Assembly (NCBI RefSeq): GCF_000003815.2
Contig: NC_049980.1
Location: forward strand, 11,685,631-11,749,630
Length of the DNA: 64,000 nt
DNA from: Branchiostoma floridae
Lineage: Eukaryota; Chordata; Leptocardii; Amphioxiformes; Branchiostomatidae
Direction of reading: 5' to 3'
How positions within the stretch are numbered: position 1 is the stretch's first letter; each line of letters opens with the position of its first letter. The notes beneath the pieces are model-generated. The model worked only from the letters and a program-made list of their open reading frames with translations, did no database searches and was not told the origin of the DNA. Below, piece by piece: positions 48,861-59,767 of the stretch. The translations under genes were made by a program, and so were the position numbers.

Positions 48861-50730
48861 AAAGAGTGCACACAAAAGAGTCCGGTCAACAAAATGATAG
48901 GGGGGGAGGGGTGTTGAGCTGCCATCATAAATTCCCTTTCATCGATCACAACAAGGAGCTTTTGGTTTGATTCTACCTGATATAACGTGATTTGATATGA
49001 ACGCTCAATTAGGAAAGCTTCTGCATCCCAGCGGCAGGTCGTGTGTGTTTATTTTTTGTCCTAATTGACGCGTTTTTGTGCTAATTGACTTTTTTTTTTG
49101 TCCTCCTGCTGTCCTGGCGGTCGATCGAAGAGGAGGCAGTATGAACCATGGCTTGGAATTGCCATTAACACATCAATTCAGAGTTTTGGTGATAAATCCT
49201 GATGCTTTCCTGTCACTGACGGAAGACGGTTGATGCTTTCAGTAATGTCTGACAGTTTCCAAATCATATCCAGTTGCTCGAGTAACTGCTATTTGTTGCA
49301 TCTAATTACCCGAATGTCCTTCATCGACTAAAATGTATTTTCCCTCTCCCAGTCGAGCGATGCATATTATCTACCATCACAATTCACCATTGACAACGTT
49401 CACTCAATAACAACGTCAGAGAAAGACAAAAATCCAATGGTTTATTACAAATGGGGGGTAGTTTCCGAGTACAGGTTGTTGAGGAATAGAATTACACTAT
49501 TTACATTTATTTGTTACCACGATACAAGTTGAACGTTGGCTGCTCATAGATGGTAAATGACTTTGAGTTCTTGCGTCCTCGGAATCTGCAGTTTCAGAAA
49601 GAGCGTAAGATGGCACTCTTTACAGCCAAGGTGGTAATGATACATGTATATACAATCTTCTTCACAGTTGTTTGAAGGTAGGAATGAAGAAAATAGGTCT
49701 CAGTCCTAGGCCTACTCCATCATTCATCCCAAGATGTTACACTTAATCCTCTCAAGGAAACTTTACAAGGTACCATCCGATACGTCTCGACTGTACTGTT
49801 TGATTTGATTATATGGATGATCCGCGTGCGCGTCGATTTTCGGTCGTATCCAAAATAAAAATAAAAAGTTTTCAACTATACTCTAAATCGTACAAAGTAT
49901 CTAATCGTACAAAATAAGCAAATGCACGGAAAACGTATACCACTGTCCTAGAACATTACAAGGTCAAAGAGGATGTGAAAGAACAAACATGAAAAATCTG
50001 TTGTTTGGTATACTATATAATGTGCTCAGTCATTTGTTCAGCCTTCCTGACCACTTTGATTTCATAATGAAGCCAACTATTTTTTGGTCAAGCATTTTAT
50101 TTTTATTCGCACGCTCGCATCAGTTTTTTTGATTCCCAGATGAAGTCATCCATATAATTAAATCAACATGACCTAAGCAAGCGACAACGAAAAGGGGTGA
50201 GTTTAACTTCGTACCTACATGTACATTTGCAGTATGTTTAGCACTTGATTTTAATTGCCAGAATCCCCAAGCATGCTAGAACATACTCTTTTGTTTGTGA
50301 AAGATTGTCATAATATGTTTGTCTACGTATCATTTGTCTTCCTTTGATAGTACATGTATAAGCACATTTGTATGAAGCTGTCCTAAATGTTCAACGAAGA
50401 TGTTCCTTAGAAATGCTTATATATATTCACAACGATAGCAGCAAACAAACATTAAAGACCAAACCCAAGAATACCTTATCAACATACACAATCTTACAAT
50501 ATGAAAATACTTTTTTTCACAATCGGACTTTTATACACCATTTTCAACGTATTTTCTATTGGTGATTTGCGTTCAATAGTCTATCTAATATTGACATCCT
50601 CCGTCTATCCTAATCGTTTAACTATTTACATCGTGTATTTGGACAGTTTTCGATGACCGCAGATGGTGGGAGTCAGTCTATAAGGCAGTCATTACCGAAT
50701 GCGGTACACCTCGGCGAACATGTCGTCATA

Positions 50731-50934
50731 AATTCCGGGTTGATGAGGTCATGGAACCATCTCCCAGGTGTTGCACAGGACATCCGTGCACAGGCGACAC
50801 ACAGTGGTAAAAAGTTGAACTGCATCTAGTTGAATCTTCGTAAAGTTGAGTCCTCTCGGAAAGAGTCAATGGTTGAGACGGTTGAAACATGGAGATCTGG
50901 TGGGCAAGTTCTAAAATCTGAAAGAAAACATGAA
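50731..50934 (-). other. Unassigned open stretch after a strong splice acceptor
   Basis: The minus strand has an acceptor-like TTTTCTTTCAG at about 50945-50935. It is followed by a frame open for about 67 codons (ILELAHQISMFQPSQPLTLS...) to a TGA. A second frame is open for about 29 codons. There is no recognisable family and no partner exon, so it may be chance or an orphan last exon. Confidence 0.2.
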
Positions 50935-52287
50935 ATTACGTTTAGGAAACATGCACAACCACATCTAACAAACGTGAAGGGAACGCTCAATACAAAGACA
51001 GGTCTGTAAAAGGCTGAATTGAACAATACAAATATTTATATCCTAAACAACCGCCTTAGGGAAAATACTTTTCCCGTGGGACTCTGCGTTGACATAAGAA
51101 AAACTCATGAAGGTACAGAAAACATAAATGATCCAGCGTAACCGCGTAACTCTGATACACTAACGTTGATATTGACAGATCATTTCTTTTAGAAGTGTAC
51201 AGAAATGATATAACGTTTGGAGCACCTTTCCACATTGAACAGATCCCCCTCCTTTGTGCTCTGACGACCTCGCTAGAGACCACTTGACTGAACTAGCTAC
51301 TTCAGTTGTTGAGAGGTCTACAGAGTTATGTATGTCAAAACCGGCCAATATAGCCAATAGTTAGAACAAAGTACACTAATTACTTAACAGAGTCCAGCAG
51401 ATTTTATCTGTCATAAAGGTAAAAAGAGGCATGCCATCTATGGGGTGTGATCGTGATTTTTGTAATTCAACATTTGTTACAACGTTTGTTTCAGCCTAAA
51501 GCCACTTGCTATAGGCCTTACCTAGAGCTGTCAAAACTTTAGTTTAGGTACCTGTTATATATGGGCGGGCTCTTTGAATCAAGCAAAACAGTAGCAAGCC
51601 AAACGTGACTGTTTTGGCCAAGTATATTCATTCGCATTTCAGGGCAAGGGCAATGTACTCCGGGACTTTTGTAGCGTACTGTTACTCATTGTTCAGCCAC
51701 CCTTTCTTCTGTTGCCATGGGAACGATACAAACATCCTCACATGAGGGTCCTATCCAGGTTAATGATGTCATTACTTCTCATGATTACGTGATTATGACA
51801 TGCACAGTGACGGATATCCACCGTGCTCCAGCAGATTGGTTTGCTTGTCAAATATCTCCAGTATTGGCTCGTACCTAATCTAATTATTGGGCATGGGTAA
51901 ATAAAATACACACCCTTGTAGCCATGCACACGGCTGTGTGTTTTGACCATTTCTAAGCAACAAACAGGAAAACATTTCTGAAGTAGGTATAGTTATAGCA
52001 TGTAGAACGTTACGATTTTCTCGCCACAAACCACGTGTGTTCCTTGATTCTGAAAGCATGCTTTAAACGCTGTCAAATAGTATTGTAGTCAATACTGTGG
52101 TCAATACCATCGCTCTGTTTTATTTTTGTGATGAGGCGTAGGAGATGTGTAGATTTATTTGTCCTTCACATCACACTTTTCGGTCCCCAAATCTGCCAGA
52201 ATTGGAAATTTGTCCCTTGCATCACAGTTTATGAGTTGTGGTCGTATTTGTTGGTCGCCATAAGGTCACTAATCTAAAAACCTCCCG

Positions 52288-52450
52288 AAAGATTCGAATG
52301 CTTTCTTTTCATCTGAAAATCCACCCCATCACATTGAACGGGGCTCATCGAACAACGGACATAGGCCGATCCATGAAAAAGAGAAAACATCGGGTACACA
52401 TTATTACCAGAAATGTCTTTGACAACTTACAGACTTGTCGGCCGATCGAT
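52288..52450. repeat. Dispersed repeat, also at 57690-57850
   Basis: CATCTGAAAATCCACC, TCACATTGAACGGGGCTC, GGCCGATC, GAGAAAACATCGGG and TACCAGAAAT-like blocks recur in the same order at 57690-57850. Identity is partial; no ends were recognised. Confidence 0.7.
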
Positions 52451-53444
52451 TTCTCTTCTGTATGACGGGGAATATTCCCTTTTCTTGGAACTGTCTGCAT
52501 CATTACGTATGTGATTATAACTTTGTTTGGTATCGTTTATGCAAAGAGGTGGATGACTTTTGCCGGTTTGGATAAATAAATAAATAATATCACGGGCTAC
52601 ACCGGAAGATGTGGGAAAATGAGCCATTTATATCCCAACTGATGAAGAAATAGCATGTTATACACGGCGTGCTTCCAGCCTAGCAACACCATGGGCAGTC
52701 AGACGTCATTATGTAACGTTAAACGGTGGGCTTCTTCCTGTCATGTGTTTTACCATCGATCGACGAGGTTTGGTCTCAAAACTTTTTTTTAACTGTCATA
52801 GATATGATTCCCGTTCAAACCTTTTAGGTTTCCCTTGCAGTCAGCCTTTTGGTAAGAGATGGCAAATAAAAGAGACAAAAAATATCTATCTAATTTGAAT
52901 TTTCTTGGGATTATACTTGCACTGAACATTACAGGTCTTTGTCGGTTTGACTCTGGAAGGAGCAAAAAATGTCTACGGTAAATTTGCACAAGTTCTCGTA
53001 AACTGAGAAACACAGTACTTGGCTTCCATCTAGACGTGGGGGTGCTCATCATGAGACAGTAAGAACCAACGACAAATTCTCTCAGTTCAGCTGTAGGACT
53101 ACTTGTTGTTTCAAAAACAGCGTCTACTGTGTGAAGCTCTTGAACAAGACGCGTAATTTGTAAGTTGTGCTGTTAATGCTATTCCTGATAGAATATTTCA
53201 ATTCACGAATCGAATCATTTAAATAACTAGATGTTATCTTGTCACCGAACTCTTTTAATTACATCATGCGAGCTTTTAGAAGCCTGTCATTTTGTCCACT
53301 GTAAAAAAAATCCAATCCAGCCATTTGAGCTACATAAGTTATTGATTCAATAAATCATTTCTCTTAAATTAAAAATTCTAAGATCAGATAAGACTTCCAT
53401 GCCACGTAATATCCCCAGATTTTTCTACCATGAGTAAGTTCTAG

Positions 53445-53708
53445 ATGTATGTTAACATGTGCAGGTTGCTCAGAGATGTCGGAAGTTGCATAACTGTTTC
53501 ACCTGTAGTTGTGAGCCGTCCGGACAATGGTAACCACAACTCGCAGGTGTACCCCGGCTACTGTTGGCATGACGGTGCCTTTGTTTTGGCGACCCTGACA
53601 CAAGGGTGGATGTCACCATGTACATGTTACCTAAACACGCCCATTGTTGTCAAGGCTTTCACTGGCAACCACACATGTGGGCAGTTTACAGTCTGGCAAA
53701 ACAATTAA
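53445..53708 (+). CDS. Unassigned cysteine-rich open frame (87 codons)
   Basis: I do not recognise a family. The frame contains YPGYCWHDGAFVLATL, MSPCTCYLNTP and GNHTCGQFTVWQNN before a TAA. A splice-acceptor-like TTTCACCTGTAG lies inside it near 53509, so the real exon may start there, at about VVSRPDNGN. Cysteine spacing and N-glycosylation-like NHT suggest a secreted peptide. The motif CxCYL recurs in the next frame, 280 bases on. It may also be chance or an old transposon. Confidence 0.25.
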   Translation: MYVNMCRLLRDVGSCITVSPVVVSRPDNGNHNSQVYPGYCWHDGAFVLATLTQGWMSPCTCYLNTPIVVKAFTGNHTCGQFTVWQNN

Positions 53709-53987
53709 ATTTACATTTCGGATTTAATAGAAATAACTGTCCGGTGATCTACTGTTCATGGTTAAGTTGTTCTTTTTATTCGCTTATTTGGACAAACCTT
53801 TCGGTTGATCCTTTAGATTATGACACTCCCACAAAATTTGATGGAGGTTTATAAAAACTTTGCATTGAATTTTGGGAGGAAATGATGGAGGAAACTCTAA
53901 GGAACACGCTATGCTTCAACACAAATATAAGAACACACTAAAAATCTTGGTGAATATGTTCAACCCCCTCCGAAGGCACGCCCTTAT

Positions 53988-54185
53988 GTGCGAGACAGAT
54001 TGGCATTTGGTGACACCACACTAATTCCATTTTGCAAATGTTACCTCCCAGGTAGTGGATACTTCAAAATCTATAACAAAAGATCAGGAGATTACATGTG
54101 GTTCTCGAGCCGCCACAACGCCAATGTTAGGACGTGTAGCAACGTCCAAACATGTCACAACCGTACCAGCACTTGTCAGAAATAA
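53988..54185 (+). CDS. Unassigned cysteine-rich open frame (65 codons)
   Basis: Reads FCKCYLPGSGYFKIYNKRSG, then DYMWFSSRHNANVRTCSNVQ and TCHNRTSTCQK to a TAA. It has six cysteines, most in the last third, and CxCYL as in the frame at 53445-53708. No signal peptide is visible within it. It could be a downstream exon of the same orphan gene or a diverged tandem copy of an exon. No family was recognised. Confidence 0.25.
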   Translation: MRDRLAFGDTTLIPFCKCYLPGSGYFKIYNKRSGDYMWFSSRHNANVRTCSNVQTCHNRTSTCQK

Positions 54186-55943
54186 GCTGCTCACGCCGGA
54201 TGTGAGTGTCTTGGAATTGTAAAGCGCGTTTTATGAAAAAATATGGATGGAGACATTGTTTTTCCTATACACCACGATGTATTCCAACGTATATTTACCG
54301 GTGGGGTCTTATGTGATTAAGAAAAAGAATAACACACCGAGGGATGGTATCCTAACAAATTAAGTTTCACGGTTGACTGACACGCGTCAATCCATGTTAT
54401 GACTAGACCCACGCTTCACCTGTCTACTTATTTCGGAATGGTGGCGCAACAAGTGGCGCTGTTTACCGCTTGAATTGCGTCAATACGCCGCACTCAGAGC
54501 GTTTGACGCATTGTTCTGTAGTCTGCATGCGTTACTTTTCGGTGTATGATTTCTGCATCCGCTACGGTACTCCGGATCCAGTAGAACCGTACCGGTGTCC
54601 TGTTATGTATTAGATTTTGTATCTTTACCACATTCTGTCTCTTTTCCTGTCACTGAGGTTTCCCATCAGTTCCTCACAGATTTTGTCTACAGCTGCGTAT
54701 TTTGTCTCGTGAGCCCTTATGGCCTTGGTAGTGAGAAACACGCGAAGTGGAAGTGAGACTATGCTATGGCGTTAGCAACCTTCGAATTCCCTACTTGAAG
54801 GCCGGTTAGATAGAACGGTGGGAAAGAGGTAAGTAGCCATGGACACTGCTACGTGGGTTATGTCTGTTCACGTTTTGTTTTTTGTATGTCTATGTAGTAA
54901 TAAAGGTTTGAGCCAAAAACTGTAGGATAGTTTGACACGTGACGTTAAGTAATGTCAGTGTGAACGTCCGTGCGACCCTTAACAAATGTGAACAACCGCT
55001 ACTGTACAGTCAAGTGGTGTAACCTCTGGTACTTGGACACAATTAGCACACAAGTGTTCCTAGAAAATTTTCTCAAAAGGTTTTGGATATATCTTTGCAC
55101 GCCTTCACGTTTCCACAATTGAAATGATATATTATATAAATTCCAACTGACACTTTCGGGAATGGAGTTTATTACTATTTCAGGCAAGAATTGCAAAAAT
55201 GGTTAATATTTTCGAAATCCCTATAACATTCGTGCATCAGCTCGACTTCTAAGAAATTGGTAAAAAATGATTTCTCTCTCTTTTTAATGCGTCAGGGAAA
55301 CACACCACGGACGTTTCCATGTCGCGACTAGATCCCGACGGTTTACAGCAAGTTTACAAAGCTTCCTTACTGCAAACCACAAGAGCACCAAATATAGATT
55401 TTTTTGACAGCACTGGTCGTGGGCATGAATATTGATTTATGAAGAAGGACGTTAATAATTGCGGTGTGCACAGATCACAACATGGCGAGATAACACGGCC
55501 TCCTGAGGTTGAATCAAGGTCGAAGGATTGTCCACGAAACATAGCATTAGTACTACTGTTAGAAGCATATCCGCATAAGCCATCTCTTATTACATTCGTT
55601 CAAGGAGATGAAACTAAATAAAAGCCAAGCTGAGGTAAATAGGCTAACAAGGCGGCATCATCACACCAACTGAAGATGTAAAATGACTGCACGAAGCTTT
55701 ACGTTGTCTGTTTGACATTTTAAGACCGTGACATCAAACAAGACCTTAACCGCCCCAGGCGGGGATTGAAGTTCTATTTGTACCCGAAATCCAGCCTGCC
55801 TGTGTGACAACCCAAGCTAACACTTCCGTGAAACCGATGTTTTTGTGACTCGAGATTCTTTCAACAGTCGGTATCTCCTAAGCACGACTGTTGGGTACCT
55901 ATACTCCATCTACAAGTGTTTACTCAGCTTACCAGGCTTCTTC

Positions 55944-56144
55944 CTAAGACGCTTCTTGCTGTTGCCCCTCTCCTTCTCCGGTCTGACCCTCCTTCTCCCC
56001 GGCGTCGTCTGCAGGGTCGGCCTCCTGTTCTGTTTCCTCCCTCACTACCGGCTTCACTGCCACTTCTTGCTTAGGCGAGGACTCCGGCCGACTGTTGTCC
56101 TCTGTCTTCGGCTCTGCCGACGTTTTGCTTCCTCCACAGCCCAT
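55944..56144 (-). CDS. Small acidic protein with N-myristoylation-type start (66 aa)
   Basis: One-exon frame beginning MGCGGSKTSAEPKTEDNSRP and ending GEGEGQQQEAS. Gly2 with Ser6-Lys7 fits an N-myristoylation signal, and Cys3 could be palmitoylated, so membrane anchoring is likely. The remainder is Glu/Lys/Pro-rich and probably disordered, like MARCKS- or BAALC-type anchors; BAALC shares only the MGCGGS start. The ATG context and 5' CpG content are good. A GTAAG donor lies about 20 bases past the stop, so the 3' UTR may be spliced. The antisense frame at 55845-56228 is a shadow. Confidence 0.55.
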   Translation of the reverse strand: MGCGGSKTSAEPKTEDNSRPESSPKQEVAVKPVVREETEQEADPADDAGEKEGQTGEGEGQQQEAS

Positions 56145-59100
56145 TTTCTGTTTCTGATTCCTTACAAGACAGTCTCTATGATCAAACTGACGAGAAGTTC
56201 TTCCAGCTGGCAGAGAGAGCGAGAGTAGCCGTCGTGCCTAACCACAGGGTCATTAAGTTCTGGTCGAATGCGTAGCGAGGGCTCTGGATGAATAGTTTGT
56301 TTTGAAACGTTGTCTTGGCAACCGGTGATCAATATTTAGAGAACCGTGCCTCGGTAGGTAGCGACGACAAAACTGGCAGAATTAACAAGCTCTCCCATGT
56401 CAACAGCGCCGGGCGATTTTTCACGTGGAGTGTTATTGAATCGCAGTGAAAGTGCGATGTTTGTGGCATCGATTGTGAGCGCTTTAGCATTAAGGTTCTG
56501 CCGATACGTACCTCTAACAATTATGAATAAACAGAGCAAAATCGTGGTAGTAAATTGCTGCATTGATTAACATTATTACATCGTCTAGCCCTGGTTTCCA
56601 GAATGCACTTACACGTAGTGTGGAGTAGACTCGTTAAAAACTCGTTTGTTGCCGAGCTTGACGCACACCGTCGGACAATCCACCTTTTGTACGTTCCAGA
56701 AAAAGAGCGCGGGCGAGTTCGAGTTGAGTATACCGTGACGCGTTGACTGACATTGTATAAAAATCCACGAAGGAGGAAGTTTGCAGATGGTTTCCTCATA
56801 TTTGCCAACTCTCGCGTTGTTTTGTGTCTGTGCACACCACTTTGATTGCTTAGTACTCGGTTCTAGATAATGGCTGGCCAGAATGTTAGGATAAGCGATG
56901 GAAGTCAAATTGTGCGCTTATTTCTGATGCGAGTGATTCTGTTCTTTCTTATTCAATTAGATCATAATTATATCATTCATGGCAAGAGGAGAAGGTGAAG
57001 CGCTTCTAGATCTCGACATGTTTTTTAAATATCTGTACTATCGCATTGATCCTAAATTCCTCCTCAGTGTTTGTGGGCTTTGGGGACGCCGGAGTCCAGC
57101 AACTTCTGTCCGTAGTTTCCTATTCAGTTTTTAGCAAGGCGTCAAAAAGATGTGCATGTCTAATGTAGAGTGGGTGGCGCTATTGGCAGGTGCGCACACG
57201 TACCTTGAAACGTGAGAACTCCCTTACTCGAGACCAAGGAAAGGAAGCGTGAGACTTTGATATCTCACAAACAACTTCGAGGGCCGATCTGTCTTGTTAC
57301 CGTGTCCTTTGTCTTGTCATGTTATACGTGCGGAATTTGCGTCAATAAAGATGAAGTATTCCTTCCTCCCCTTTTCATGTCCGCTGGTGTGTCTACAGAC
57401 TTGGCTCTCATGCCGCCACTTGAACCTTATTCATGACGTAAAAGATTGGTTTGGCACGGGCACTTCAAACCACCTCCCTTTATGTTACAGCTCCGCCTTT
57501 TCAAAACTTCTAGGACGATTTATGACAAGACTTTGCACAATTCAAATATCTGAACTAGTAGAATACAATAAACCGAACAATGGAGAAGTTTGATTTGTGT
57601 CAGTGATTGTGAGCTACTATTTACCGCCATGTCCCACAGCCGAGCTTCGGTCGTATTCAAGTTGTTAAAGGCCGAGGTTTGGCGAATTTAGAAATATCCA
57701 ATGGTTCATCTGAAAATCTACCCTTTCACATTGGATGAGGCTCGGTGAGATGTGAACTTCGGCCGATCTCAAAATCAAAAGTCGCGCAGTGATCGAGAGA
57801 ACATCGGGCGTATCACTCCCGAAAATACCATTTTGAGCTCGCAGTCTCGTCGTCCGATCACTACCCTTATACCGTGAAGGGGGTATAAGGTATTCCTAAG
57901 GTATTACGTTCTGCATTAGAGACAAACACGCGCGACCCATAAGAAATCAGTATATTACATTTCACCGTAGATTATTTCCCAGGAAACCAGTCGAGATAAA
58001 CTGTTGCGGAGAGTCGGGAAACTTATAAAATCTCCCCTGTCAGAAGTCAAGTATCGGAATGTTTTTACCTGTTTGGATAGAAACAAAGCCGAAGTCAAAC
58101 AACAAATCCACAAAACAGGCCCGACGGATTAATCGCTAAGGTGTAATTAAGGTACAACAAAACTTCTCTTCGGTATCCCGGAACACTTCACGACATGTGC
58201 AGGTCCGGCATATATATTTACACTAGTTCTACATGTAGCTGAAACATTTGAACTATTGTGTACTGTACATTCATGTATTTTCGCGTAGACATAATTTAGT
58301 GGTAGAAGGGAAACCGGTGTTTTTGCAATGTTTGAAGTTCGCCGTTAAAACAACTCTTTAGTACAGTAGTGATACTTTGGAAACGCATTATGTATGGTAT
58401 CTCGAATTCTCCTAGGAAAGATTACCGAATCACTCGTACTATCGCAAACATAGTAAGATATACAGTGCAGCACAATCTATTTTGGTCGACTGTAAACCCA
58501 AAACTTTCAGTTGATAATCAAGTTCTAGCAGATCCAGTTCGCTGGCACTGATTAACTGCCGGGGAACCCTTTATGTTTAGAGAATGGAATTGCTAATTCA
58601 ATTGTAACACAACTTCACTTGTTGCCACAATAGTGTCGAACATTTCATTACAGTGTCACATAACTTTTGTCACAAAGGTTATATTGGGTGTGCAACCAGA
58701 GTCGTTACATTGAAACATGCTTGTCGTAAAAACTTCTTTATTTGTAGTACATAACATATGAAGTGATTTAGGATGTTTTAAGGTGTTTTTACATATAGTA
58801 CTCCATCAATCATACTACAGTCAATAAAGAAGCTTCCTCTTTACGTTAGTGTTTCCTGGGTCTTTATTCACATATATTCCATCAGATCAACTATCAGAAG
58901 CAGAAGTAAGCTGGAATGCAAAGAAAAGCTTTCATAATACAAGCAACTTCTCATATATATTGATCATCTTGTTTCCCCACGGATAGAGCACAGTTCTCCT
59001 TAACATGTTGCACAAAACTCAATATTACACTTCCATGAATATTGAAGGTAATCGTCTCAATTTAAGGTACTTGATCTTTTTACTTGCAACCGTAGTCCCT

Positions 59101-59767
59101 GACTCTCTAGATGAGGATGGGACTAGGTGAGGTGAGGCGATCTTCTTACTGCATTGTCTCTTAAGATGTTTTAACATCAGAAGTGATTTATTTTTAGAAT
59201 CATAGCTTTATGGGAACAATGTGGGATGGGAACAATGTCCAAAAGTAAAAAGTAAGTGTATCTTCTCTTGTTACGTACTATTTACTTCCAACTACAACTC
59301 AAACAACATGGGTATATGACTGATACATGTACAGCCTTGTTCTTCAAATACGCTCCAGGCCCTATTTCACAATGCTGCATCTACATGCACAATTAGGCAC
59401 TGACACTACAGCTGCTTCTTTCAGAAACGTGGAGTTCAGGTTACAAGATAACAACTCATAGACATAACAATATTTATACATGAAATACATGTCTAAGACA
59501 TATTTTGACTAGTAAATGACTGTTCTCAAACTCAGATCCCACAGTGCGTCAGCACATATAACTCACAACTACAATATTTATGCTTCAAATTTCTGTCATA
59601 AAGAGCATGTTTAATGCATGTTCCAACTAAGTCTGTAAATGACATTATAATCACCATAGTTACTTATATAGGTCTAGTTTACAGTCTGGTGTTTTAAGCA
59701 CGTACAGTATTGTACATAATTGCAACAGCACATCCAAGGATGCAATGTGATTGACAGGCGGAAGCTG
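56145..59767. other. Intergenic between the small acidic gene and TPR 3' end
   Basis: Nothing coding was recognised. It contains the second copy of the 52.3 kb repeat (57690-57850). The last ~900 bases before 59768 are probably TPR 3' UTR and flank; an AATAAA on the minus strand at about 59188 is a candidate poly(A) signal. Confidence 0.45.
57690..57850. repeat. Dispersed repeat, partner of 52288-52450
   Basis: Reads CATCTGAAAATCTACC, TCACATTGGATGAGGCTC, CGGCCGATC, GAGAACATCGGGCG, in the same order as the copy 5.4 kb to the left. Confidence 0.7.

Larger units (their letters stand above)
47025..50176. repeat. Inverted repeat pair 3.1 kb apart
   Basis: 47025-47046 and 50155-50176 are 22-base inverted copies with one mismatch, reading GCCATGTTGATTTAATTA on the left. 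The similarity continues inward through GCGAGCGTGC-type sequence. They may be ends of one composite element or two copies of a repeat in opposite orientation. Confidence 0.7.
46855..55943. other. Transposon-rich intergenic region upstream of GULO
   Basis: Holds a GC-box-like GGGGGCGTGGC just upstream of the GULO start (about 46883), the repeats listed separately at 46.9-50.2 kb and 52.3 kb, and two cysteine-rich open frames at 53.4-54.2 kb. Between about 48.9 and 49.9 kb, 50.2 and 52.2 kb, and 54.2 and 55.9 kb I see nothing I can name. Confidence 0.5.

Noticed and set aside
50640-50830. Plus-strand stretch reading SWNHLPGVAQDIRAQ, like a retroelement tail (WN.LP)
   Set aside because: Only one short block matches and no neighbouring reverse transcriptase motif was found.
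55845-56228. 127-codon plus-strand frame rich in Leu, Phe and Arg
   Set aside because: It is the complement of the MGCGGSK gene; its composition is a shadow of the Glu/Lys-rich minus frame.
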